Source: Pseudeuparius sepicola
Taxonomy: Eukaryota; Arthropoda; Insecta; Coleoptera; Anthribidae
Assembly: GCA_963920635.1 (NCBI GenBank)
Contig: OY987303.1
Span: 13,370,175-13,434,174 of the forward strand
DNA length: 64,000 nucleotides
Direction of reading: 5' to 3'
The notes below the pieces were generated by a model, which was not told where the DNA came from, did no database searches, and was given only the letters and a program-made list of their open reading frames with translations. Below are positions 24,337 to 35,799 of the stretch, one piece after another. The translations under genes were made by a program, and so were the position numbers. Each line of letters begins with the position of its first letter. Within the stretch, counting starts at the first letter, position 1.

Positions 24337-25769
24337 CACACACCCAAACTTATATGGAATGACGCCTTATTTGCGACCAAAAAAATGTTTTTGACAAAAA
24401 AAATGACATGCCACGGAAAGTAAAAAGTTTTTACTAACAAAAACTGCTGAATATGAAAAAAAAACCTCTTCATTTTGTGGGGTAAAATATCATTTTGTGG
24501 TGTAAAATATCAATTGCAGTAGAAGTTTTTTATTTTAAATTTTTTATTTAAAATGCCGTATGTGGGGTTACCCGATGTAATTGCCCTGGTGGAGCAAGGT
24601 ATGCCACAGAGGGAGATTTCAAGGATTGTAGGAGTTTCACAAGGGGCTGTTTCAAAAACCTATGCGAGGTTTTCGGAGCTGCAAACTTTAAAAAACAGGC
24701 CGAGAAGAAGTCGTGGAAAAGTAACCACGGAATGTCAGGATAGATTTCTAGCCCAAATCGCCAGAAGAAATCTTACTATATCCCATCCCGAGCTTCAAAG
24801 ACAGTTACTACAAGCTACGGGAATTAATGTATCGGTAGAAACGATCAGGAAAAGGCTTCGAGATCGGCAGTTATTCAGCAGAAGACAATTAAGGGTTCCA
24901 GAGTTAACAAGGCGACATCAAATCAAATTGGTGTTTACAACATGAAAATTGGACAATAGAAGATTGGCGAAATGTGTTATTTTCCGATGAAACCAGAATT
25001 GGCCTACGGTCGGACGATCGGCGAATTCGAGTTTTGAGGGGTCGTGGGAGGCAAGCTAGACTCCAAAATGCCAAATCTGTTGCAAAATATAAAGGAGGGA
25101 GTATAATGTTTTGGGGTGGTATTACGGTAGGAGAAAAAACTCCATTGATTCCCATGAGACTAGCCAAAGATATGTCGATTTAGTATTAGAACCTGTAATA
25201 AGGCTCTGGAGAGGTGCTTATGGCCATCGATTTCTATTTATGCAAGATAATGCGCCCCCACACACTAGCAGAGTGGTTGAAAACTTTTTAGAAACTTAAT
25301 ATGTGACGGTTTTACAGTGGCCCGCTTGTTCTCCGGATCTTAATCCCATAGAGCACTTGTGGGATGTGATTAAAAGAAAGATTAGAGCTCGTCATGATAA
25401 CCTTGGTAACTTAGAACAACTGATTCAAGCAGCCTTAGACGAATGGGAAAATCTTCCTCAAGAACAAATTAATAATTTGGTAACAAGCATGCCTCGTCGT
25501 ATTCGTGCTTGTATTGAAGCTAGAGGTGGCAACACTGATTATTAAAAGTTTCTTTTTGCTAAACATAGCATTTAAGTTAAAGTTTGATATTAGCAATATT
25601 GACCCTTTATTTATTTTTTACTGTAATAAAATTAGGTTCATGGATTTTCAATTATTTTTCTAATAAAAATGGATTAAAGAAACTGTATTTTCATTCCCAG
25701 CAACTATTTTTTTAGTAAAAAATTCTTTAGCGAAAATAGCAGGTGATTCCATATAAGTTTGGGTGTGTG
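24337..25769 (+). mobile_element. Defective Tc1/mariner-superfamily transposon (1433 bp)
   Basis: Perfect 24-bp terminal inverted repeats at 24337-24360 (CACACACCCAAACTTATATG onward) and 25746-25769, flanked by TA duplications (24335-24336, 25770-25771). Size, TA target and DD34E transposase are all typical of the Tc1 family. It lies in the Vsx intron near the acceptor, only 61 bases from the terminal exon, on the strand opposite to the gene. The intact inverted repeats suggest a fairly recent insertion, although its transposase is broken; it could still be mobilised in trans. Confidence 0.95.
24553..25545 (+). pseudogene. Tc1-type DDE transposase, disabled by frameshifts and a stop
   Basis: The start is the ATG of MPYVGLPDV. 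The N-terminal part carries a helix-turn-helix (about residues 20-42, QREISRIVGVSQGAVSKTY) and a GRPR-like linker (RPRRSRG). The catalytic residues are all visible: first D in LFSDE (codon 24986-24988), second D in MQDNAPPH (25246-25248) and E in NPIEHLWD (25351-25353), with 34 residues between the last two (DD34E). The reading frame shifts near 24935 and back near 25160, and a TAA interrupts it at 25297-25299, so no full-length enzyme can be made. The C-terminal end (IEARGGNTDY) is intact. Confidence 0.93.
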
Positions 25770-26802
25770 TATTTTATTCTTTACGTTGCCTTGTAAAAGA
25801 TCTTATCTGGGCCGTAGCTAGACTTCATCAGTTGGGGACACGGAACCCGGAAAATGGAGGGAACAGGCGAAAATGCGGGAAAATTAAGGATAGGATGTAA
25901 GGTGATTATTTTGCCGCGTATATTTGTGAAAACGAGCACCAATAAATATGCAAAAATAAACCCCGATCACGGTCCACATTGTGTTTATGGAGTTCAGTGG
26001 ATTCAATGGATTCAATGATTTTTATTTGTATGGGGGATGGGATGATTTTGTTAAAATTTTAGTATCGGCAAGTGCAGAATGGCCCGATTGACGAAGACTA
26101 TACACCGTGCGTGTTCTTTAACACGGATTGATACAGTACGTTCGGTTTCTCCAGTATATACTTGCCTACATGAGCATGGCACACGATATAGTACACCACT
26201 CGTACTCAATGGTATAATATCCTTAAGCGGTTGGAAACATATTGAGATAATTTAGGGTCCGTGGAAAATCTTGCCGAATTAGAATTTTGGAGATGCAATC
26301 GATTATGTTATGGATATTTTTGTTGGGGTTAGTAAATTTCTTAATAGAGCGCTGGATACTATGATAAGAATAACTGTTGGCAAGTAGAACATTAATAAGA
26401 TGGTCCAGTTCTTTTTTAAGATTACCAAGTTCTGAGAGGGAAAAAACGAAGGAATTAATAACGGATTGTTTTTTGGAATGGGTATGGTGATGGGAGAAAC
26501 CATTAAGGTACCTATCTGGTATGTGTTGATTTCAGGTAGACCGAGTGCCCTACAGGAAAACAAAGAGGTTAGGTTAAAAAGGACGGGGTTCTTTTTTTTC
26601 TGGATGTGTTGGTTTCACGGAGGATCGATGGATCTCTAGGACACTCGGTCTACCGGAAATATATATATTTATGGAGACGAGGCCGGAATATAATTGGATA
26701 CTTACGAGAATTCTCCATCAAAGTTACTACGTAGGCTATTATTATTTTTAATAAAGATCTAAAAAAACGGCATTCTCCTCAATTTTTTAGACTGTAACTA
26801 TA
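25770..26802. other. Intronic non-coding DNA
   Basis: No gene. A motif GGGCCGTAGCTAG (near 25810) resembles the one near 14448 and looks like a transposon end. An inverted repeat GGTAGACCGAGTG / CACTCGGTCTACC spans about 26535-26655. Confidence 0.45.
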
Positions 26803-27619
26803 CAGAATGATTTTTTTAGGTCTACCACCGCGATTTTCTCGCTCATTTTGCGGCCTCCAAAAAAAACTTCAGAAACAAAAATGTGGCAATTTTGGACAGC
26901 TAAGTGGTGCTGCAAAAGAAATCGGCATTCATGGCCCACTTCTCGCGCAATATTAAAAAAACCTCAAATTGAGCAAAACTATTAATGGACGTTGAATGTT
27001 TATTTTAAGAGACAGAGACTTTTATATTGAAAATTGATGGCACTGAGAAGCTTTATCCACCCAGGTTTTCAGATAGTTTTAGCAAGTTTCACAGGGTCTT
27101 CGGCTCTCTTGAGACCATGAAAATTTTTGTCGAATTTAGGTTTTTTTAGTACACCGCGAAAAGTTGGGTATGGAGCCCTATTCCTTTTTTAATGTCACCT
27201 CGCTGACCAAAATTGCCATATTTTGTTTTCTTACATATTTTCTGTGCAGCCTAAAATAAGCGAGAAAATCGCTTAATAAGAAATAAACAAAAAAAAATTC
27301 ATAGCCTCAAGAGAGCCAAAGACCCTATGTAATTTTCTGAAACTATCTGAGTACCCTTTTGCATAAATCTTCTCAGTGCCATAAATTTTTAATATAAAAG
27401 TTTTCCTGTGTCTCTTAAAATAAACATTCCACGGCCATCAATAGTTTTGCTTGATTTGAGGTTTTTTTAATATTGCCCGACAAGTTGGCCATGGATGCCG
27501 ATTTCTTTTGCAGCACCACTTAGCTGTCCAAAATTGTCACATTTTTGTTTATTACTTTTTTTTGTAGGCCGCAAAATAAGCGAGAAAATCGCGGTGGTAG
27601 ACCTAAAAAAATCATCTTG
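26803..27619. repeat. 817-bp palindromic element with TA flanks
   Basis: Starts CAGAATGATTTTTTTAGGTC after TA (26801-26802) and ends ACCTAAAAAAATCATCTTG before TA. Arms of about 270 bases mirror each other (CACCGCGATTTTCTCGCT / AGCGAGAAAATCGCGGTG). The region between them has looser inverted similarity around GAGACACAGG / AGAGACAGAG. A solo arm of the same family is at 10730-11014. Non-coding. Confidence 0.85.
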
Positions 27620-28502
27620 TATAGTAACTATATAGCTTCAGCAACAAATTTTGAAATTAATCTGACAGGTAAGTAGAAATATTGAATTGACAGTCTACTT
27701 GATTGTACCAGTTTTAACGTTTACTTACAAATTATATATCGTTGGATTGAGAATTAAAAAAAGGAATCCTATAATGGTTAAATGAAATGTATAATTGTAA
27801 AATACAGAAAATCACTTTCATTTTCACAAAAACCGGACGAACTGATTATTCAGGAATAGTACTACTTTCTTAAAGGTTCTATAGTGGTTGCGTAGGTAAA
27901 AAAATTACATTTTATTATTTTACAAAAAAAAATATTTTTGGCGATAACTTTTTTATCGACCCCCGTATACAAAATCCGAGTACACCCTAGAACTTCCCTT
28001 AATTTTTACTACAAATTCATTTTTTTGAATGACGAATGTATGTTAAGCTGTCTCCACGTATAACACACTTTTTCCACTCTCGGACGTCCTAAAGTGCCTC
28101 AATATAAATTTCACTCGCTCTTGCAACATAAAATGAATTTTCAGCAATTTTCCAACGCCCTGTGTCTTGGAAACACCGCCCGATAGGACATAATGCCTCG
28201 TCTTATGTTTGGCGGAAGAATACCCTGTTGCAATTCAGGACCACCCTGTAGACCAAATTTGAGCAAAATCATCATGCTGTATAGCCGAAAAATTATAATT
28301 TCCACTTTTCACATAATTTTATGAATAGAATATCGCTTGATATCGGACGGGCATAAAACAGCAAGTTTGGAGACCTTTCGGTTTGAAATAAAAAAAAAAT
28401 TAATTAATTTTCACACATTATTGCTGATACAAGATGAGAAATGTCCATAGGAAATGAATTGTCTAGTCTTTGAAAAATGAAGGTTATGCTTGAAATTTGT
28501 TT
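27620..28502. other. Intronic non-coding DNA
   Basis: No gene recognised. Several C-rich fragments resembling transposon ends (CACCCTGTAGACC near 28243, GCCCTGTGTC near 28147) suggest nested relics that cannot be delimited. Confidence 0.4.
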
Positions 28503-28869
28503 CTATACTAAAATCGAGCAACTCTTACTCTTGGCGTAAACGAGAGCACGCGCGTTGAGATATTCGCCAGCGCCGCACGGAGGCACGACCTTTATTTAAA
28601 TTTAGTTTTACAATTGTTTACATCAAAATATTTCGGAAAAGAATTATTGGCTTAATTAAAATGGTTCAAAACATCGATAAAATTATGTGTGGCAGTGTCT
28701 AAATAGCTGAAAACAACAAGATAAAACCGCATAACTACACTTTTGCGATCGAGTACGTTCCTGTTGCCGAGTCGGGTGAAATTTTATAGCCTACCGACCA
28801 ATCTCGGAACGTCATTGAACACGTGGTTTTATTTACGCCAGGCGTACGGATTGCTCGATTTTAGTATAG
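28503..28869. repeat. 367-bp element with 19-bp perfect inverted ends
   Basis: Ends CTATACTAAAATCGAGCAA (28503-28521) and its exact inverse (28851-28869). A second inverted pair, CTTGGCGTAAA / TTTACGCCAGG, lies inside. The centre contains GC-rich stretches (GAGAGCACGCGCG). No coding sequence. Probably a short non-autonomous DNA transposon; exact target duplication is obscured by the TATA-like ends. Confidence 0.75.
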
Positions 28870-29659
28870 TAGATAAATGGGGAAGAAGTAAGTTCCAGAA
28901 ATAGTTGACACATATTAGAGAACCGTTAGATCCTAGAAAAATGCTAAAACATGATAGAATTTGATGATCCATAAGTAATACACATGTACATATAAATTTT
29001 GCCATTTTCTGAGTATAATTTACGAACGAATCAAGATATCTGACTATTGTAGAGGGTATGATACCACAACTTTTGTCTAATTTTCATAGTTTCCGAGATA
29101 CCAATGGTGGGCATCGAAATTGTCACCACCATGTATATGTATACAGATTAATGTGAGTTTCTAGCTTCAAAAATTCTCATGTCAGGAAAAAATCGATTTT
29201 TACCCCTCGAAAAAAAAAAGGAATTTTTAAATTTAAATTATAATGGGCCATTATTAAATTATGAGAATCACCATACCAATGTCATATTTTTCACATTACA
29301 AGAAGTTTTCAACCTACAAGAAGTTTCCAAAATACATTTGAGCAAAATGTAACTTTCTACAAGTTAAGTTAGAATCTTCAAGAGTTGGTTGCTGTTTCTA
29401 ACTAGTTTAGCTAGCCATTCCCAAATTATGTCCTGTTTTGGAAATCTAAAAATATGACTTCAAAACATTGTAGTGGATAAGCTAACTAAATTTGTTCTGA
29501 TTGTTCGCCTTCTAATATTATACTGAAAAATATAATTTATTTGATAAAAAGTCATACTTTACTAACGGGTAGAATATTATCTCACAGTCTGGAGGTAAAA
29601 GCTTTTTCGCATTCTTAGATCCTTATGAAACCCATCATTTCTTCAGTACAACATGCAGC
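28870..29659. other. Intronic non-coding DNA
   Basis: No gene or repeat boundary recognised. Confidence 0.4.
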
Positions 29660-30670
29660 CCTTAGTGCGCTGATAGGTCAGCTGATGACTGACCAGAATA
29701 CCAAAATATGACCTTAGTAAAAAATTGCCAGTTATCGAGTTATTGGCACTTTTATGAATTTCGTGAAAATCGGCACCTTACCTCAGTTTTTCGAGCGCCA
29801 CAGCTACAAAATTATATATTCTAGGATTACAATCTTTATTATGCAAACCTGAAAATAGCCCTGCTAATGATAACAGTTCAAAATAAAACTAATACTTCTG
29901 CACCTTTTGAGAAGAAAAAAAATTGCCCGATCATGACTTAATTTGTTTTATTAGCTAAATTCCACTCTTTGTACTGTACCACGCTAACTTCGCAATTTGG
30001 CAGTCAATTAGAACACATTATTTGGTTTTTGTTTCTGATTTGTTTAGTTTTAAATAAATACCGGTCACTTTAATCATTGAGTAAAGGAATAAATCTTTAA
30101 TCATTGAGTAAAGGAATAATTACTCAATGCTTTAATTTAACAAGTGTTTTCAATCGACTTCCTAATAACCGGAACAATTTCACAATGAGCTCTTTTTGCA
30201 GTAAAATAACAATATAATTTTTTCTAAATTAACATATCAAATTTATACCATATTAAAAACTAACTAAATGTTCAATTTTTTATACTAAATCGTGAGGTTA
30301 GCCTGTTATATTTTTTATAGTACGAAGAGTCGAATTTAGCTAATAACTCCTGAATTGGACAAACATGTTTTTACTCCTAGTTTGCAGTATTGTGAGTGTG
30401 AGAATAGAGAATTATTATTATGATTGTTACTATTAGCACAGACATATATAGGCGAAGCTATATATGTCTGTGCTATTAGTTTTCTTGTGCTGTGATCAAT
30501 ATCAGGGCTATTCAGGGTTGCCTGACAAAAATTGTTTTGTAGCTGAGGCAATCGAGAAACTTATCTAAGGTGCCGATTTTCACCAAATTCATAAAAGTGA
30601 CATTATTTCGAAAAATAATGATTTTAACTAAAGTCATATTCATCAACTGATCTATCAGCCTTTCAAGAGA
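29660..30670. repeat. About 1-kb foldback element
   Basis: Diverged inverted arms: GAAAATCGGCACCTTA (about 29765) against AAGGTGCCGATTTTCACC (about 30568), and TTAGCTAAATTCCACTCTTTG against AAGAGTCGAATTTAGCTAA. The right arm carries a 36-bp microhairpin (30437-30472) that the left arm lacks. Confidence 0.7.
30437..30472. repeat. 36-bp microhairpin A with 7-bp direct repeats
   Basis: The arm CACAGACATATATA (30437-30450) is followed by GGCGAAGC and the exact inverse arm TATATATGTCTGTG (30459-30472). CTATTAG directly precedes (30430-30436) and directly follows (30473-30479). The opposite arm of the host palindrome shows TATTAG once near 29889-29894 with no hairpin. Confidence 0.8.
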
Positions 30671-30730
30671 CATAATTTTAGTTTCTAAAAATGAGGTATG
30701 GCCTTGGCAATTTAAGAAAAAATTTCACAC

Positions 30731-31316
30731 CAGTAAAGTGACTTTTTTGTAGGTTTTTCGACAAAATGTTATTAAGGAAACTTGTTCAGAATGAATAACT
30801 GTAGGTATGTAGGTAGGAAGTAGTAGCAAAGTCTAGAGAATACTATTCTCTAGACTTTGGTAGTAGGTAAGTATGCGAAATTTGAAAAGTCTAAGCCTAC
30901 TTTGATTTTTAGCCTTTTTTCTAACTTTATTCTTAGAAAAGCGTCCTTTCTGTAGCTTTTACGTCAAAACGATATTAAAGAAACTTATTCATGATGAAAA
31001 ACTGAGTGGGCGAGAAAAATTTCAAAAGCTAAAGCCTACATTGGTTTTTGTTAAAATTTTTAGAAGAAAAAAATCAAAGTGGGTCTAGGCTTTTGAAAAC
31101 TTTTACACCAACCCAGTTTTTCATCGTGAACAAGTTTCTTTAATAAAATTTTGACGTGAAAGCTACAGAAAGTGCACTCTTCTAAAAAAAGTGAGGAAAA
31201 AAGGCTTAAAAATCGAAGTATGCTTAGACTTCAGAACCTAGTCAGTTTTTCATTGTGAACAAATTTCCTTAATAACATTTTGTCGCAAAAGCTACAAAAA
31301 GGTCACTTTACTGGTT
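30731..31316. repeat. Palindromic element (CACTTTACTGG ends)
   Basis: Outer arms read ACCAGTAAAGTGACTTTTTTG and AAAAGGTCACTTTACTGGT. Inside are mirrored ATTTTGACGTGAAAGCTACA-type and TTAAGGAAACTTGTTC blocks, partly duplicated. Related sequence occurs within 34110-34877 and at 54900-55110. The left arm carries microhairpin C. Non-coding. Confidence 0.75.
30827..30859. repeat. 33-bp microhairpin C with 7-bp direct repeats
   Basis: A perfect palindrome with 16-base arms CAAAGTCTAGAGAATA (30827-30842) and TATTCTCTAGACTTTG (30844-30859) around one base. GTAGTAG precedes (30820-30826) and follows (30860-30866). The surroundings are themselves GTAG-rich, so the direct repeat is weaker evidence here than in copies A and B. 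Confidence 0.7.
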
Positions 31317-32939
31317 TGAAAAATCAGTTTTTCGAACTCGATAATTGTTTGTCATTTCTAAACAATCCGTGGACACACTGTTTACTACGCGATCTGATAA
31401 CTTTTCGAAGATTTAAAATTTGTAACCATTTTTTAACCAGAAATCATTACAAGAAATTCTGGGAGAATGACATCTTCTACGACGTTTATAAACATTAAGA
31501 TGTAGGTATATCAGTGATACATCTTGTTGATACATTATAAATTCTAACCTACATTTTAGACCTTCTTAGAGCAACATTTTCCGTGATTCTCCTTCTTCTT
31601 CTTTTTAAAATAGTAGATCGATTACTACCGAATATATTATTTTACTTTTTTTTATATTGTTAACTTTATTGGCCATTTAAAACATCATTGGATAAATTAT
31701 TATTATATTTTAATATCACTATTATTTTTTTAAATAAACCACGTTTTCTTGTGATTCCAAGTTTTATCAAGCACTGCTCTCTAGGGAGAGAAGGGTACTC
31801 AATAATAGACAAGATTGAAAATGGCTAATAATAGAATAGCGAAAATACTTTTCTAAAAAGTAAAACAACTTAACAGGAAATTTTAATGTTACAAGAAAAT
31901 TTTAAGTGGTAGTGGATTTTTTTTTTCAATTTTACTAACTTTATCTGTGAGGGTTCATTTACTCATTTCAATAAGTATTAATTATAATTATATTCAATCA
32001 AATAAAATTAGGTCGATGTTATCTATTAAGCAACCATCGAGTTTTAAGATCGAATGAAGCGGTAGTAAAAATTGGAGAGAGGAAATTGTGTAGATTAAAT
32101 AGACCTCAATTCAATCCATAATATACATTTCCTTAATAATTTTAATGTACAATAAATTGCCTTTCTAATATCCGAAGTGAGATAGTAGGTACAAGATTGC
32201 TGATAGGAATTAGAATGTAAAGTTCCAGTTCCATAGCCTAAATATTTTTATAGGGGTATTCCGAAATAAGGATAATTTTTTAAATGGGGATATGAATCGT
32301 GAGAATAAGAAAAAAAGGTCGTATAAACATACCTCCTAAAATTGATCCCTAGTATGTTCTTCTATGACCCTATACTTCGTAGGGATCTACACCTACAGTC
32401 TTTGACATGTGCATGGAAATTTAACATTTTGCCATCAAAACTGTGACCTAATAGTGTTATACTTCGTTGCAATCGATAGATTCTCCAAGAAAGACAAATT
32501 TTTGTGTGGGCAATTTAAAATTTCAAGAGTAAACAAATTTTTTAGATATTAAAACAATTTAATTTCCCATTCACCTGTAAAAGGCTGTATTATAGATCTA
32601 TATGGGTGTATTTTAGGGCCTATGTTTATAGGATTTTATTCTTATTTTGATGAGTCCTATCACCAGTGGCGACTCGTGATTACCTCACCAGGGGGCAGCC
32701 ATAATATATGCTACAATATTAAATCAGATGTATTTCGAGACATAGACATTAGATCTTCTTAGAAGTTTCAGTGGAGGAGAGCCAACACCCACTATCGGTG
32801 GTACCGGGAGAGCCCAGTTGTTTCTAAACTTTTGGTTTCATGGCTGTAGGTATTTTCGTTTTTATGTCATTTGAAATGATAATCATTTAAATTCATAAAT
32901 AATGTCACAACTCGATTATTTAGACCGTCAGACAGTGAC
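31317..32939. other. Intronic non-coding DNA
   Basis: No gene recognised. A fragment CCAGTGGCGACTCGTG (about 32664) resembles CCAGTGGCGTCTCGTG (about 49637) and is probably the end of a shared transposon family. Confidence 0.4.
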
Positions 32940-33291
32940 AGGTAAATCGATGCTGAGTCGGAAAATAGTAATTTTAAGTTCACAGTATGATTTTGTATAC
33001 TATTCCGACCTCGAAAACCCAAAGGCATAAGTGTAGTGTGTGGAAAAAGGGTTGAATTAAGTCATTTTTGTGTGATCTGCCAAAACCTTAATTTAACCCT
33101 TTTTCCACACGCTACACTTATGCCTTTGGGTTTTCGAGGTCGGAATATATAAAAAATCATACGTTGAACATGACATAGGTAAGTGAGAATTAGTACCTTT
33201 GTTTTCTGTTTTGAAAATCGAATTTTCCATATGTTTTCCCCGGGGGCCAAACTTAAAATTACTATTTTCCGACTCAGCATCGATTTACCTT
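32940..33291. repeat. 352-bp palindrome
   Basis: Outer ends AGGTAAATCGATGCTGAGTC and GACTCAGCATCGATTTACCT. Inner arms CCCAAAGGCATAAGTGTAG and CTACACTTATGCCTTTGGG. The right arm has about 85 bases without a counterpart on the left, including CCCCGGGGG. The 82-codon minus frame is a consequence of the repeat. Confidence 0.8.
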
Positions 33292-34109
33292 TCAACCCTC
33301 TCCAAGGCATAAATTAATGAAAAAATCAGTAAGGAGAATCTGCGTGCGGTATTAGCATTTCCCGATAGAATTCCGTTTAATTAAGGCGCAACAACGACTA
33401 TGAATTTTCTAGGCATAACCTTTGGCAAAATCACGACTTTCAAATTTCAGTTCTCCAACACCGACTTATATGTCCCAGTCGACGTGGGATCTATATCCAG
33501 CCTATCTGGAGTTATGGCACAGAATATAACCTACGGCAAAGCGCTATTTATTCCGTGGTTATGGCGAAAAAACTGAACTTCAAGTTTCCAGTTTCGATTT
33601 GCTTTTGGAGGCCATTTGTGAGAAAAGGATTAGAGCTATTACCATCTATCTTGCGGCAATCAACGCAGCGCCTAGACATGACACTATGAAATCAAGTCAA
33701 AGTGTAACTTCATCTTAAGTTTTTGGGGCCTTGAAAAGAATTCAGATTCAATATGTCTGTTTTTTTTTTTCAAAATTACAATTTTGGGAGATTGTACATG
33801 GAATTATTTAGTTTGAAATACTCATTCTTTACCACTTACCCATGTTTGCCTACAAGACAACAAAAGTGTAACGGTTGGGAAACTATTACATTACTTCAAA
33901 CAAGATTGAATAGGAAGGTTGAATAGGTCTGCTGCCTTCTTTTGCATAGCTAATTTTCAAAAAATAATACTTTCTCAAGGCAGTCCCTTAGCATTATCCT
34001 GAAAGTTTCATTTCTCCAACTTAAAGCTAGGTAAATGCACGAGTAAAGTAAATATGGATATTTAAAACTAAACTATAGAGACTTTGAAAAGTTCTTCGTT
34101 GTTTATATA
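33292..34109. other. Intronic non-coding DNA
   Basis: No gene recognised. Confidence 0.4.
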
Positions 34110-34877
34110 CAGGGTGTCCCAATTTGATACTGGACACCTCAGAACTATATCAATGACAAGAAAAACAAATGGTCTCTATTTTTTATTGGTAGTCCCAAGG
34201 GAGAGTATCTCATAGGCGGTGGTATTTGGATGGGGTAATTATTTCATGGCCTGCTATGATTTTTTAAAATAGCTAATTTTCAAGAAACCCTATTAGGGAT
34301 TTTTTTACGACAAGATGTTATTAAGAAAACTTGTTCAGAATGAAAAACTGAGTAGAATTGCAAAATTTTAAAAGTCTAGGCCTACTTTAATTTTTAGCTT
34401 TTTAGCATTTTTCTCCCACTTTTTCTTATAAATGTGTCCTTTCTGGAGCTTTCACGTCAAAATATTATTAAGGAAACTTGATCATCGTTAAAAAATAAAA
34501 TTTTGACGTGAAAGCTACAGAAAGGACACTTTTCTAAGAAAAAAGTGGGAGATAAATCTAAAAATCAAAGTAGGTCTAGTCTTTTGAAATTGTGTGAGTC
34601 TACTCAGTTTTTCATTCTGAACAAGTTTTCTTAATAACATTTTGTCGTAAAAATCCCTAATGGGGTTTCTTGAAAATTTGCTATTTGTGAAAATCATAGC
34701 ATGCCATGAAATAATTACCCCATCCAAATACCACCGCCTATGAGATACTCTTCCTTGGTAGGTACTACCCTTATTTATGTATAAACAAGGGTACTACCAA
34801 TAAAAAAATAGAGACCATTTGTTTTCCTTGCCCTTCATATATTTATGAGGTGTCCAGTATCAAATTGGGAAACACAG
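34110..34877. repeat. 768-bp palindromic element (CAGGGTGTCCC end, TA flanks)
   Basis: Starts CAGGGTGTCCCAATTTGATA after TA (34108-34109) and ends TATCAAATTGGGAAACACAG before TA. The arms share GATACTGGACACCTC and the 20-base block beginning GGCGGTGGTATTTGG. The inner part contains the TTAAGAAAACTTGTTCAGAA module shared with 30731-31316. The right arm carries microhairpin D. Non-coding. Confidence 0.85.
34769..34790. repeat. 22-bp microhairpin D with 7-bp direct repeats
   Basis: Arms CCTTATTTAT and ATAAACAAGG around GT, with 9 of 10 positions pairing. GTACTAC flanks it on both sides (34762-34768, 34791-34797). The left arm of the same palindrome (about 34186-34202) has GGTAGTCCCAAGG, the inverse of an uninterrupted CCTTGGGACTACC, with no hairpin. 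Confidence 0.65.
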
Positions 34878-35799
34878 TATAATAAGACTATTTAAAGTAT
34901 CTAAGATTTCTTTAAACCTCTAAGATCAGCTTCCTTAAAAAGATTTGATATAATTCATTAAAAGAAATTTAATTTTACGATCATGGGATACCTACATAAC
35001 ATCTTAGCTGCATATTTTCAAAGTATCTAGGTATAAAAATAGCTAGGTCTTTATTGGATTAGAAAAGTAGACACAACCTTTGATCTTGGATCCTTAATAC
35101 AATTATTTATTTTTAAAATACTACATGCTCTGCCTTTTCGAGCGTATTTAGACATAACATGATTTTGTCTTATTCTATTTCATTATAGAAAAAGGGTCGA
35201 ACAAATAACAAGTCGAATATGTAATGCACAATGCATCAAGCATTCAAAAGTTTCTTTTCGAACTAAAAATATTGCAGTAAATACCTAATTCAAGGAATGT
35301 TGACGTGTCTTCCTAGAAGTAATAATTTTAACGGAACTTTGTTACAAGATAAATGTAAGTACCTCTTCAAATGGATTAAGTGACTTTTAAATTTTACTAA
35401 TTTCATACCTTCCTGATATTTCCAAAATTAAAAGAGATTTGGACACTGAATCTTCTCTGCCCTTATAAGTACAGGATATTTGTGTATAGGCATTCAGAAA
35501 TCTAAAATCGGAATTCAAGAAGAATCCAGAAATAGTCCTCTTTGTTTTGTACAACTGTTTTCGAGAAAATGGAATAACAATTTGCGGTATTTTTCCTGAA
35601 AAGGGAGCTCAGACGCATACCGGTACATTAGGTATATTCCAAAATAAATTAGCAGTTTTTTGTTGTTGAAGCAATAATTTATAGAGAGGGTGATCGCAGC
35701 AGGACGCTCTCCTGCGTCTACTGCCGGCACCCGAATCGCGAATACCATCTAATTTTAACTCCTCCGAGTGGTGGGAACAACACCGAAACTTATAAATAA
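34878..35799. other. Intronic non-coding DNA
   Basis: No gene recognised. Ends at the edge of a GC-rich island. Confidence 0.4.

Noticed and set aside
29686..29710. CTGATGA resembling the hammerhead ribozyme core
   Set aside because: The required GAAA and the three flanking helices are missing; chance match. A similar GATGAGTC near 32650 fails for the same reason.
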